The notes beneath the pieces were generated by a model that was not told the DNA's origin, did no database searches, and saw only the letters and a program-made list of their open reading frames with translations. DNA of 64,000 nucleotides from Petasospora fabianii (lineage: Eukaryota; Ascomycota; Saccharomycetes; Phaffomycetales; Wickerhamomycetaceae): assembly GCA_022641835.1 (NCBI GenBank), contig CP048715.1, positions 1,364,001 to 1,428,000 of the forward strand, read 5' to 3'. Positions within the stretch are counted from its first letter, which is position 1; each line of letters begins with the position of its first letter. Made by a program: the position numbers and the translations under genes. Below, in pieces: positions 10,038 to 18,525 of the stretch.

Positions 10038-12056
10038 ATGACGTCGCCGCCACGTTACCCGCTTATCAACGCTGAACCGCCATTCCTGTGCGTCCTCCGC
10101 GAGGGAGACCAACTTGTGCACGAGGCTGACACATTATCGCTCGCTGAAATCCTTGCCCATAAGCAAGCAACTGATCCTTTTGAGCTTGTGGCCTTCAGTA
10201 GCTCAAATACCGTTTCGAGGAAGAGACCCGCCGATGACGCCGAGACAACCGATCCCGACTTTAAGAAACGCCTACCCGCTACTGCTATGCACACATCCAC
10301 CACCGATAACGAGCAAATCGTCGAGCTCAACAACCGTGATGAGGACTTGCAAATGCTGGATACACCCGATGAGGAAGACGATAATAACCTTGCCAATCAG
10401 CTGAACGTTCGTGATGCTGCCTACCAGATGCCACCTCCACAGACAGGGGTTGCCCATGGTGAAGCAACCAACGAGCTCCCATTACCTTCCCCTTCAGCAT
10501 CACCAAAACAGGCTTCTGCTCTCGACGAGTACACCACAGTGAGAGAACTGTTGCCACAACAGACTGATTCCGTCATGAGCACGGAATCTATCATCTCATC
10601 CATCGATCACTTTTCCATCTCAAACATGACACAGACTGCCCGTAACAACTTGGCATTTCGCTTGATCCGTAAGGCTGATCGCTCTACACTAAGTGATCTT
10701 TTAAATTCACTCAACAACGCTTTAAAACGTGACCTTATCACATCCTTCCCACCAGAGATTGTGCAACAGGTGATATTTAACCTTGATGCCAAGTCGTTAT
10801 CAAACTTCCTTCTGGTTTCAAAACGTTGGAATAAGCTGGTTACACAGGGCACTTGGAAGGAAATGCTGTTGAGAGATGGATTTGTTAATAAGGATGAGTT
10901 GGAAGACATGGCCTCCCAGTCTAAAGATGACAAGACATTTTTCCAAAAACTTTACACCAAGAGAAGTCAACTTTTCCGTAACTGGGTTGATCCAAATTTT
11001 GAACCACGCAGAATCACCGTCCCAGGTCATGGTGCTAACGTTGTCACATGTCTTCAATTTGATGATGAAAAGATCATCACTGGTGCAGATGACAAGATGA
11101 TCAACATTTACAACACAGAGACTGGTGATCTACTTCGTGTTCTCCAAGGTCATGAAGGTGGTGTTTGGGCCTTAAAATACATTGGTGACCAGATTGTTAG
11201 TGGATCAACGGATCGTACCGTTCGTGTTTGGAATATAAAGACCGGTAAGTGTACACATGTGTTCCGTGGTCACACCTCCACAATCAGATGCATGGACATT
11301 GTCACTGATGATGAAGGTCAACGTTTCATCGTTACTGGATCAAGAGATAACACACTTCATGTCTGGAAGTTACCTGATGCGGATGATGACGGTTCCGACT
11401 TTGATGAGAATGCTGCTGAAAACCCTTACTTTGTCACAGTACTACGTGGACATACACAATCTGTGAGAGCAGTCACTGGCCATGGTAACATCATTGTTTC
11501 TGGGTCTTATGACCACACTGTTAGAGTTTGGGATTTGAAAAAGAGAGAAACTGTACACGTCTTGACCGGTCACACAGATCGTATCTATTCGACGGTGTTT
11601 GACCTCAAAAGAAATAGATGCATTTCCGCTTCTATGGATTCCACTATCAAAGTTTGGGATCTTGACACAGGGGAGTGTATTGCTAACTTGACAAAGCACA
11701 CATCCCTTGTTGGTTTGCTTGCTCTCTCATCCTCATATTTGGTTAGTGCCGCTGCTGACGGTACGCTTCGTGGATGGGACCCAGAAAAGTATGAAAACAA
11801 GTTTGTCCTGCATCAAGACAATCACGCCGCCATCACAACTTTCCATTCCACTCCAAACTTCCTCGTCAGTGGAAGTGAAGGTCAGTTCAACGTTTATGAT
11901 CTTCGTAATAATGGGAAACTTGTTCGTTCTAATTTGCTTCCAGATGCTGGTCCAATCTGGTCTGCCAAGTTTAACGATTCCAAGTGTGTTGTTGCCGTGG
12001 AGAGAAACACACATAGCTTCATTGAGATTTTGGATTTCTCAAAGGGAGCTTGGTGA
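10038..12056 (+). CDS. CDC4: F-box/WD40 substrate receptor of SCF ubiquitin ligase (Cdc4)
   Basis: A 672-residue protein with the Cdc4 architecture. It has a disordered N-terminus with a basic SRKRP nuclear-localisation-like motif near residue 60 and an acidic stretch near 100-116. An F-box follows at roughly 232-278 (SFPPEIVQQVIFNLDAKSL, then LVSKRWNKLV). At least seven WD40 blades start near residue 320 (for example VSGSTDRTVRVWNIKTGK and VSGSYDHTVRVWDLKKRE). Cdc4 binds phosphodegrons through the propeller and Skp1 through the F-box, driving degradation of Sic1-type inhibitors at the G1/S boundary in the nucleus. A 20-residue acidic insert lies in one blade (DADDDGSDFDENAAENP). The ATG at 10038 (caaaaatgacg, A at -3) is preferred over the in-frame ATG at 10011, which sits in the leader. 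Convergent with EMP47. Confidence 0.95.
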   Translation: MTSPPRYPLINAEPPFLCVLREGDQLVHEADTLSLAEILAHKQATDPFELVAFSSSNTVSRKRPADDAETTDPDFKKRLPATAMHTSTTDNEQIVELNNRDEDLQMLDTPDEEDDNNLANQLNVRDAAYQMPPPQTGVAHGEATNELPLPSPSASPKQASALDEYTTVRELLPQQTDSVMSTESIISSIDHFSISNMTQTARNNLAFRLIRKADRSTLSDLLNSLNNALKRDLITSFPPEIVQQVIFNLDAKSLSNFLLVSKRWNKLVTQGTWKEMLLRDGFVNKDELEDMASQSKDDKTFFQKLYTKRSQLFRNWVDPNFEPRRITVPGHGANVVTCLQFDDEKIITGADDKMINIYNTETGDLLRVLQGHEGGVWALKYIGDQIVSGSTDRTVRVWNIKTGKCTHVFRGHTSTIRCMDIVTDDEGQRFIVTGSRDNTLHVWKLPDADDDGSDFDENAAENPYFVTVLRGHTQSVRAVTGHGNIIVSGSYDHTVRVWDLKKRETVHVLTGHTDRIYSTVFDLKRNRCISASMDSTIKVWDLDTGECIANLTKHTSLVGLLALSSSYLVSAAADGTLRGWDPEKYENKFVLHQDNHAAITTFHSTPNFLVSGSEGQFNVYDLRNNGKLVRSNLLPDAGPIWSAKFNDSKCVVAVERNTHSFIEILDFSKGAW

Positions 12057-12256
12057 TGAACTACTTCACTCTCTCCATCACCCATCTGCTGCAACGAACA
12101 CGATTTAGTGTGAGTTGAATGAGTTATGTATACCTATTTTAACCTGATCTACGCATCTTGAAAAACATTGATATGAGTAGTAATCTACAAGATACAAAAT
12201 ATGCCTTTAAGTTTGAATAACGATAAACATGGATTAAAAGTACATTACAGCACTCA

Positions 12257-13690
12257 TCACAGTAACTTTGTCTTGATATCATGACGCAGTCTGTATGCAA
12301 AGAAACAGAGGGCAACGGAAACAGCAAGAACTGGAATGATGAGCAACTTCAAACCATGCACAACATCAGTGACAGGGGTGAGCTTAGCACGATCTTTTTC
12401 ACTCAAGATCAAAAAGTCAATTTTTTTGCTTAGCTCAGTGACAGAATGTTCATTATCACGAAGCTGTTCAATGTTCTTAGCGGAGAGTTCATTGACCGAG
12501 CCGACAACCTTGGAGAGCTCGAGACGTGTGTTGGACTCAAGAGTGGTCAATCTGGATGAGAGATCGTCGAGCTTTGTGGAAAGTTGGGAGACTTGGTTGG
12601 ATATCTGTTTAAGCTTCTTGTTTTGCTCCTCGAGGTAGGAGAAGTCAATTTTACCATTGTCGCTACCGGAGGACATTGCTAAAAGCTTGGACTGCATGCT
12701 AGAGAAGTTTTCAACGAGCTCATCGTTGGATTTTTGGATAGATTCAATAGCATGTAGGATTTGACTGTCAAACTTGATGTTGTGTGTGGTTGGTTCAGAG
12801 TGGTGAGTAGCAGTTTCTGGCTCCTGTTTGACCACTTTCTTGTCAACAACTTCGCCATCATTATCAAGTTGGACAAATTCTGTAACGACTTGAGGTTGTG
12901 GAGCAGAGAGACCATCGTTATTGAGAATTTCACTGATGACACCGCTGTAGGTTTTCAGCTTCAACAATTCGAATCTTTCGTTGCCTGAACCGGAAGCGGC
13001 ATTGACACTGACCTTGTAGTTAGATGGAAGTTTCACCTTGGATGTCTTGAGACATACTCTGTTGTTGATCTGAACAACCAATTTGTCAGAATAGTACGCA
13101 ATTCTGAGTGTGTTTGGTACATCTGAATCGTCGTAGGTCAAGAGACATGATCCGAGAGCTTTCTCATATCTTTCCTCCTTCTTGATAGTCTCTAGTGCCT
13201 CGGATCCATCACTAAGGTAAACGTGAACAGCACCACCAAGTGCACTCTCAGAATCTACCACGACATTGAGACCATCAAACGCCTGATAGACATCATCTGT
13301 TGTTTCCTTTGTATATTTCAGTGCAAAGGCGCCTCCACCATTCGTCGACTTCTTTCCTGGAGCTCTAAAGACAGTCTCGAGGGTCCAGGAATCATAAGGC
13401 ATAGCAATGGGATTCTTCAAAGCACCAACTGAGTTAGACTTCGGCGTCATGATTACACGGCCTTCTGCAAACTCTGCATCTCCTGCGATTTCCCACTCTG
13501 CGGAATTAGTGTTAGTTGTTGGCTATTCTCATAATTTAGGAAATATGTAGTACTCACTTGGAGGATTGAGCGCATCGAGAGTTGCGAGGTCCGGCAACGA
13601 AAGTTCTGAATCCTCGAGGTTCTTGTCATTTTCAGTGTGTGCAAAGACACCAACGGTCAGAATTGACAGCAGTGCCACATTCAGCTTCAT
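12257..13690 (-). CDS. EMP47: L-type lectin cargo receptor of the early secretory pathway (Emp47), one intron
   Basis: Two exons, 13690-13558 and 13497-12257, join to 457 residues. The joined frame gives NPPKWEIAGDAEF across the splice, which matches the start of the L-type lectin domain, so the gene does not begin at the ATG at 13450. Residues 1-18 (MKLNVALLSILTVGVFAH) form a signal peptide. The carbohydrate-recognition domain spans roughly 44-240. A coiled coil occupies about 290-415. A single membrane span (LLIIPVLAVSVALCFFAYRL) is followed by a short cytosolic tail ending KTKLL. That tail is a dilysine-type retrieval signal and matches the tail I recall for S. cerevisiae Emp47. The protein cycles between ER and Golgi and carries glycoproteins. 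Emp46 is the alternative name; the KTKLL tail favours Emp47. Confidence 0.93.
13498..13557 (-). other. Intron of EMP47, 60 bp
   Basis: The donor is GTGAGT, the branch region is ACTAACACTAAT, and the acceptor is CCGCAG, all on the minus strand. Phase 1. Splicing restores one uninterrupted frame with a signal peptide (44 codons plus one base in exon 1). Confidence 0.93.
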
Positions 13691-13997
13691 TATGCGTATC
13701 TTTTCAATAGTTCACACCCGTTGGAGAAACGTAATAGGTTTAAACCCCATAAAGATCAACGTGTGTTTTCAGCACTGGGTACAATAAGCTGCTCAACGGC
13801 GCGGACGTTTCCCTTATGTGGCCCTTACCGTGTCCCCGCCGGTTCCCCTGGTGAGCCGCTTGGCCCTTAAACAAAAACAAAACGACGTCATCAACAGATT
13901 AACCGCCCAGTTTCTTTAGCATTAGCAAACGGATCAACGAGATACTTTAAGAGACCAGGGAGCAGGCGCTTAACTCTGCCGCTCTATATTTAAGACA
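13691..13997. promoter_or_regulatory. Divergent EMP47/CMR2 intergenic region
   Basis: A 307-bp gap between divergent start codons, with a GC-rich centre (about 13795-13860). No recognised transcription-factor site is claimed. Confidence 0.45.
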
Positions 13998-16900
13998 ATG
14001 GACTCGTCAATACCTCCAGGGCTTCCAGCCGCCGTTGCCCACGAGCTCCAGGAGCTCAGCACCGAGTTTGGCGACGGTTACCTTACAGAGAAGGGCTACA
14101 TCAAGAAGCGTGCCGCCATTCTTTCCAAGGCCTTTGGAGATTCACCTGGTGCTCCAAAGCTCGTGAATGGTGTAGCACGCTCGTCATCTGATGTGAAGTC
14201 ACATCACAGAGATTACTCCGTCAATTCTGTCATTAGTGACCCACGTCTCAATGTTTCATCTGCAGTAGAATCTCTACCGCCAGCTACAACAGTGGAGCTT
14301 CAAAGGCCCCTTGACCCTCGTGTCATGAATGAGATACGCTCATCAGATAAGTTTGACTCATTGTCTGCCATTCTACGGCATAGAGCATCGACATACCAGA
14401 AGGAGACCGCCATCATGATCATCGATTCCAAGGGAAAAGAGTCAGTCGTCATCTCTTGGGAGAAGCTCTACTTGAAAGCTGAAAAAGTCGCACAGCAGAT
14501 TAGAGACAAGTCGGGACTATACAAAAACGATCGTGTTTGTCTGATCTATCAAAATGTTGAAGTTGTCGAGTATACCATTGCACTGTTTGGCTGTTTCCTT
14601 GCCGGTGTCGTTGCTGTACCTATCACCTTGGACATGAAAGTACAAGAGATGATCCAGATCATGAATGTTACTCAATCGCATCTCTGTCTCACTTCTGAGT
14701 CTGTTATGAAATATTTGGAGAGGAAAGTGAACGATCAAACAAAACTCAAGTGGCCAAAGGGTCTCGTGTTTTGGAAAACAAATGACTTTGGTACATACCA
14801 CCAACAGAAAAAGCAAGATCCTCCTACATTACTCGTCCCGGATTTGGCCTACATCGAATTTGTCAGATCACCAGATGGTGAACTGAACGGTGTTGCCATT
14901 TCACACAAAACAATCATGCAACAGATGAATTCTCTCAGTGCTATACTCTCAAGTAACCCTAATTATGATGATAAGCCCTTCAAGAGATCAGATATTTCAT
15001 TCACCAGACATAGAAATGTCATGCTCAACATCCTTGATGCTCGAAAATCTGTGGGTTTGATTGTTGGAACTCTTCTGAACGTATTTTCAGGAAATCTCAT
15101 GATTTGGACGCCATCAAGTCTGCTCGATATAGCAGGTCTCTATGCTCATATCATCACCAAATTTGGGGTCACCGTCCTACTCAACGATTACTTGTCATTA
15201 AAGCAAGTCGTATACAACTATCAGTCTTTCCCACAGTACACACGAAAGTTCTCTAAACGAGAAGTCAACTTCGCAACGATAAAGTGGGTCTTGATCTACA
15301 CCTCCATCGTTGATGGTGAGTTCCATGAGATCTTAACTAATCGTTGGCTAAAACCATTGGGATGTAAGGATATTGAAAATGTCGTTTCCCCACTATTGAC
15401 ATTAAGTGAGTTTGGTGGAATGGTGATATCCATGAGAGACTGGATTGGTCAGGAACACAAGCTAAACACCCCAATCAACACCGCTTTAACTGACGACTTG
15501 GATATCGTGCCAGAAAGTGAAAGTCAAGTATCTGAAGTGTTGATCGACAAACAGTCTCTGACTACCAACACCGTCAAGGTCATTTCAGATCGTCCGCCTC
15601 CAGTTACAGACAGTTACAAGCCTCAGGACTTCCTAAGAATTGGTTCGTTTGGATACCCACTACCAGATGCAACACTTGCTGTTGTTAACCCAGATACGTG
15701 TTACCTTTCCGGTGTGATGGAAGTTGGTGAAATCTGGATTGACTCAGTATCATTGCCAGGAGGCTTTTGGGGAGCACAGGAAGATACACAGAACATTTTC
15801 CATGCCAGATGTCGTGATCATGAAGGGTTCTTGGATATCGAATTTCTACGTACAGGTTTGCTTGGCTTTACATACAACGGTAAGGTGTATGTGTTGGGTC
15901 TCTATGAAGACAGACTTCGTCAGAGAGTTACATGGCTGGACAAGAAAGATGAGAACTTTGATGACAACTCCGCCATACAGTACAGATACCACTACTCCGA
16001 CCACTTGGCCTATACACTATCCAGAGCTATTGCTCAAAAACGTATTTCAGATTCCTCTGCATTTGATGTGCTGATCAACAATGAACATCTCCCAGTTGTC
16101 GTTATCGAGTCACTGGCTGCTGTTCCAAACGCACAAGGCTCCGTTGATATTCCAGAACTTGACCTCATTGCTTCTAAGGCATTTACTGCCCTGGAGAGAT
16201 ACCACAACGTTCGTCCATTCTGCATATTGATCCTACAGCCAGATTATCTTCCAAGAACAATCAAGTCTGGTATACCCGGTATCGCCAACATGTTGGTGAA
16301 AAGATATTTCCTGGAAGGTTTGCTGAAGTCTGTGTACGTCAAGTACAATGTTCGCAAGTCCATTACAGAGATTCCAAGATCCAAATATTACCTGGATTCT
16401 ATCTGGGCTTCCAGTGTTTCCAAGCTAAGACTTGAATCTCTGGCCGGTGCTGAAGACCAGTATTCTGGCTTGGATTTCCGTGATACTTCGGTTGATGATA
16501 GAACCAATAAACCATTGACAGACTTTGACTCCATCTTGGATATCTACAGGTGGCGGGTCAAGAACCAATCTGACGAATTGGCCTTTTCTGGTGTCACTAA
16601 GCAATCCAAAGGCTTGTCTTGGAAAAAATTCGATATCAAAGTTGCTGGTGTCATCTCCATGATTCTTGAGAAAGCTGAAAAGGGCAAGTTCAAGCGCGGT
16701 GAGTCTGTTGGCTTGATCTATACGCTTTCAGAGGACTTTGTTGCCGCTCTCTATGCTTGCTGGATCCTAGGGCTTATTGTCATTCCATTGAATCCAGTTG
16801 ATCCTAACAGAATCAAGGAAGATATCCCAGCACTGTTCAACGCTATCAAGGACTACAAGATTAAGCATCTGTTTGTCAACAACGAGGTTGAGTCGATATT

Positions 16901-18419
16901 GAAAAACAAGCCGGTTGCTCCTCTGCTGAAGGCAAATGCGTCGTTCCAATTGGTCAAGGTCAGAAACACTGTCAAAACAAGCTCCAAAAGTGGCACTGCT
17001 TCTTATCAGAATGCTATTAAAAAGTTCATCGGCAGAAATCTTACCAACACCGAGACGTGCCTGGTCTTGCTCAATTGGTCCGAAGACAATGTTCGTACTG
17101 GTGTCAAGGTTACACACACCAAGATCGCCTCTCTGTGTAAGATCATGAAGGAAACATGTCAACTTGAGAGCAAGAACCCGGTAATGGCATGTGTTCGCCA
17201 CACATCTGGTATTGGCTTCATCCAGAGTGCCTTGATTGGTATCTACCTTGGTTCATCCACATACATCATTCCACCAATGGACTATGCTACCAATCCGGCA
17301 ACATTCTTCATGACTCTCTCCAGGTATAAAGTCAAGGACATCTATGTCACACCACAAATGCTAAGCTATGCCATTCGTGGCCTCAAGACCAAATCATTCT
17401 CCCTTGACCGTGTCAAGAACCTCATGGTTGGCTGGGAAGGAAGACCAAATGTTGATCTGATTAAAAATGTTGCCTCAAGATTCGGTGTCACAAAGCTTAG
17501 ATCCTCGAGTATCTCCCATGTGTATTCCCACTACTACAACCCAATGATATCACTTCGTTCATACTTGCCACTTGATCCAATCGACCTTTGGCTTGACCCA
17601 GACGCCTTGAGACTTGGTCTCATCTCTATTGTGAATCCATCTAATGTTCCCCATGCCATCCGTGTCCAGGACTCCGGTATCGTACCAGTTTGCACACAGA
17701 TTGCCATCGTCAATCCAGAGACTAGACAATTGTGTAAGGTTGGTGAGTATGGTGAGATTTGGGTTTGTTCTGAAGGTAATTACGATGGTGTTCTACAAGT
17801 CATCGGTGAGAATGTACAAACCTATCACAAGCACATGTTCAATGCCACTATTGCAGGAGGTGATAACACTTTGAGATATGTCAGAACTGGTGATTTGGGA
17901 TTCTTGCACAATGTCTCGAGAACTGATAAGTCTGGTACCATCGAATTCCAGCCACTCTTTGTCTTGGGTTCCATCGCCAACACTTTTGAAAGTATGGGGT
18001 TGATGCACTTTGCCTCTGACATTGAAAATTCTATTGAGAACGCACATGCTGATATCAGACCTGGTGGATGCTGTGTTTTCAAGGCTGATGGATTCGTCAT
18101 CGCCGTTGTTGACAGTTCCAGAGGGAGATACCTATCGTCGTTGGTCCCAGTCATTTTCAACAAAGTACTATCTGATCACTACTTGATTTTGGATATTGTT
18201 GCCTTCACATCTCAAAATGGATTCCCATACTCCAGACTTGGTTTGAAGCAAAGAGCAAAGATCATCAAACTGTGGACACAGAAGAAACTTCCATGCCATG
18301 CACAGTATGGTTTGAACTATGGTGAACAGAGTTTGGTGAAAACCGTTCAGGACTTTGAGTCGGTGAGTGATGTCAGCTCATTGAACACCAGAGTCGGTGA
18401 GATGAGTATTAAAACTTAG
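13998..18419 (+). CDS. CMR2: Cmr2/DIP2-family protein with DMAP1-binding and two AMP-binding domains
   Basis: A 1473-residue protein of the DIP2 family, called Cmr2 in S. cerevisiae. Residues 8-50 fit a DMAP1-binding domain (ELQELSTEFGDGYLTEKGY). Two adenylate-forming (acyl-CoA-synthetase-like) modules follow, roughly 120-760 and 830-1460. The second repeats the first module's start (LDIYRWRVKNQSDELAFSG). Neither module shows the classical SGTTGxPKG phosphate-binding loop; the equivalent regions read IEFVRSPDGELNGVAISH and LLNWSEDNVRTGVKVTH, which is normal for this family. DIP2 proteins have been linked to diacylglycerol handling in yeast and animals; the exact reaction is unsettled. It is somewhat shorter than I recall for Cmr2 (about 1650). 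ATG context is good (agacaatgg). It is convergent with NUP1, a neighbour of CMR2 in S. cerevisiae (YOR093C and YOR098C, from memory). Confidence 0.9.
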   Translation: MDSSIPPGLPAAVAHELQELSTEFGDGYLTEKGYIKKRAAILSKAFGDSPGAPKLVNGVARSSSDVKSHHRDYSVNSVISDPRLNVSSAVESLPPATTVELQRPLDPRVMNEIRSSDKFDSLSAILRHRASTYQKETAIMIIDSKGKESVVISWEKLYLKAEKVAQQIRDKSGLYKNDRVCLIYQNVEVVEYTIALFGCFLAGVVAVPITLDMKVQEMIQIMNVTQSHLCLTSESVMKYLERKVNDQTKLKWPKGLVFWKTNDFGTYHQQKKQDPPTLLVPDLAYIEFVRSPDGELNGVAISHKTIMQQMNSLSAILSSNPNYDDKPFKRSDISFTRHRNVMLNILDARKSVGLIVGTLLNVFSGNLMIWTPSSLLDIAGLYAHIITKFGVTVLLNDYLSLKQVVYNYQSFPQYTRKFSKREVNFATIKWVLIYTSIVDGEFHEILTNRWLKPLGCKDIENVVSPLLTLSEFGGMVISMRDWIGQEHKLNTPINTALTDDLDIVPESESQVSEVLIDKQSLTTNTVKVISDRPPPVTDSYKPQDFLRIGSFGYPLPDATLAVVNPDTCYLSGVMEVGEIWIDSVSLPGGFWGAQEDTQNIFHARCRDHEGFLDIEFLRTGLLGFTYNGKVYVLGLYEDRLRQRVTWLDKKDENFDDNSAIQYRYHYSDHLAYTLSRAIAQKRISDSSAFDVLINNEHLPVVVIESLAAVPNAQGSVDIPELDLIASKAFTALERYHNVRPFCILILQPDYLPRTIKSGIPGIANMLVKRYFLEGLLKSVYVKYNVRKSITEIPRSKYYLDSIWASSVSKLRLESLAGAEDQYSGLDFRDTSVDDRTNKPLTDFDSILDIYRWRVKNQSDELAFSGVTKQSKGLSWKKFDIKVAGVISMILEKAEKGKFKRGESVGLIYTLSEDFVAALYACWILGLIVIPLNPVDPNRIKEDIPALFNAIKDYKIKHLFVNNEVESILKNKPVAPLLKANASFQLVKVRNTVKTSSKSGTASYQNAIKKFIGRNLTNTETCLVLLNWSEDNVRTGVKVTHTKIASLCKIMKETCQLESKNPVMACVRHTSGIGFIQSALIGIYLGSSTYIIPPMDYATNPATFFMTLSRYKVKDIYVTPQMLSYAIRGLKTKSFSLDRVKNLMVGWEGRPNVDLIKNVASRFGVTKLRSSSISHVYSHYYNPMISLRSYLPLDPIDLWLDPDALRLGLISIVNPSNVPHAIRVQDSGIVPVCTQIAIVNPETRQLCKVGEYGEIWVCSEGNYDGVLQVIGENVQTYHKHMFNATIAGGDNTLRYVRTGDLGFLHNVSRTDKSGTIEFQPLFVLGSIANTFESMGLMHFASDIENSIENAHADIRPGGCCVFKADGFVIAVVDSSRGRYLSSLVPVIFNKVLSDHYLILDIVAFTSQNGFPYSRLGLKQRAKIIKLWTQKKLPCHAQYGLNYGEQSLVKTVQDFESVSDVSSLNTRVGEMSIKT

Positions 18420-18525
18420 GAAAAACTCCTAAAAATAATGTAATGTTTAATTTATGACGATATACGATCTACAGTAGTACTTGGTATACTTGGTATCTCT
18501 ATGCATACATTATTTACCTTACCAA

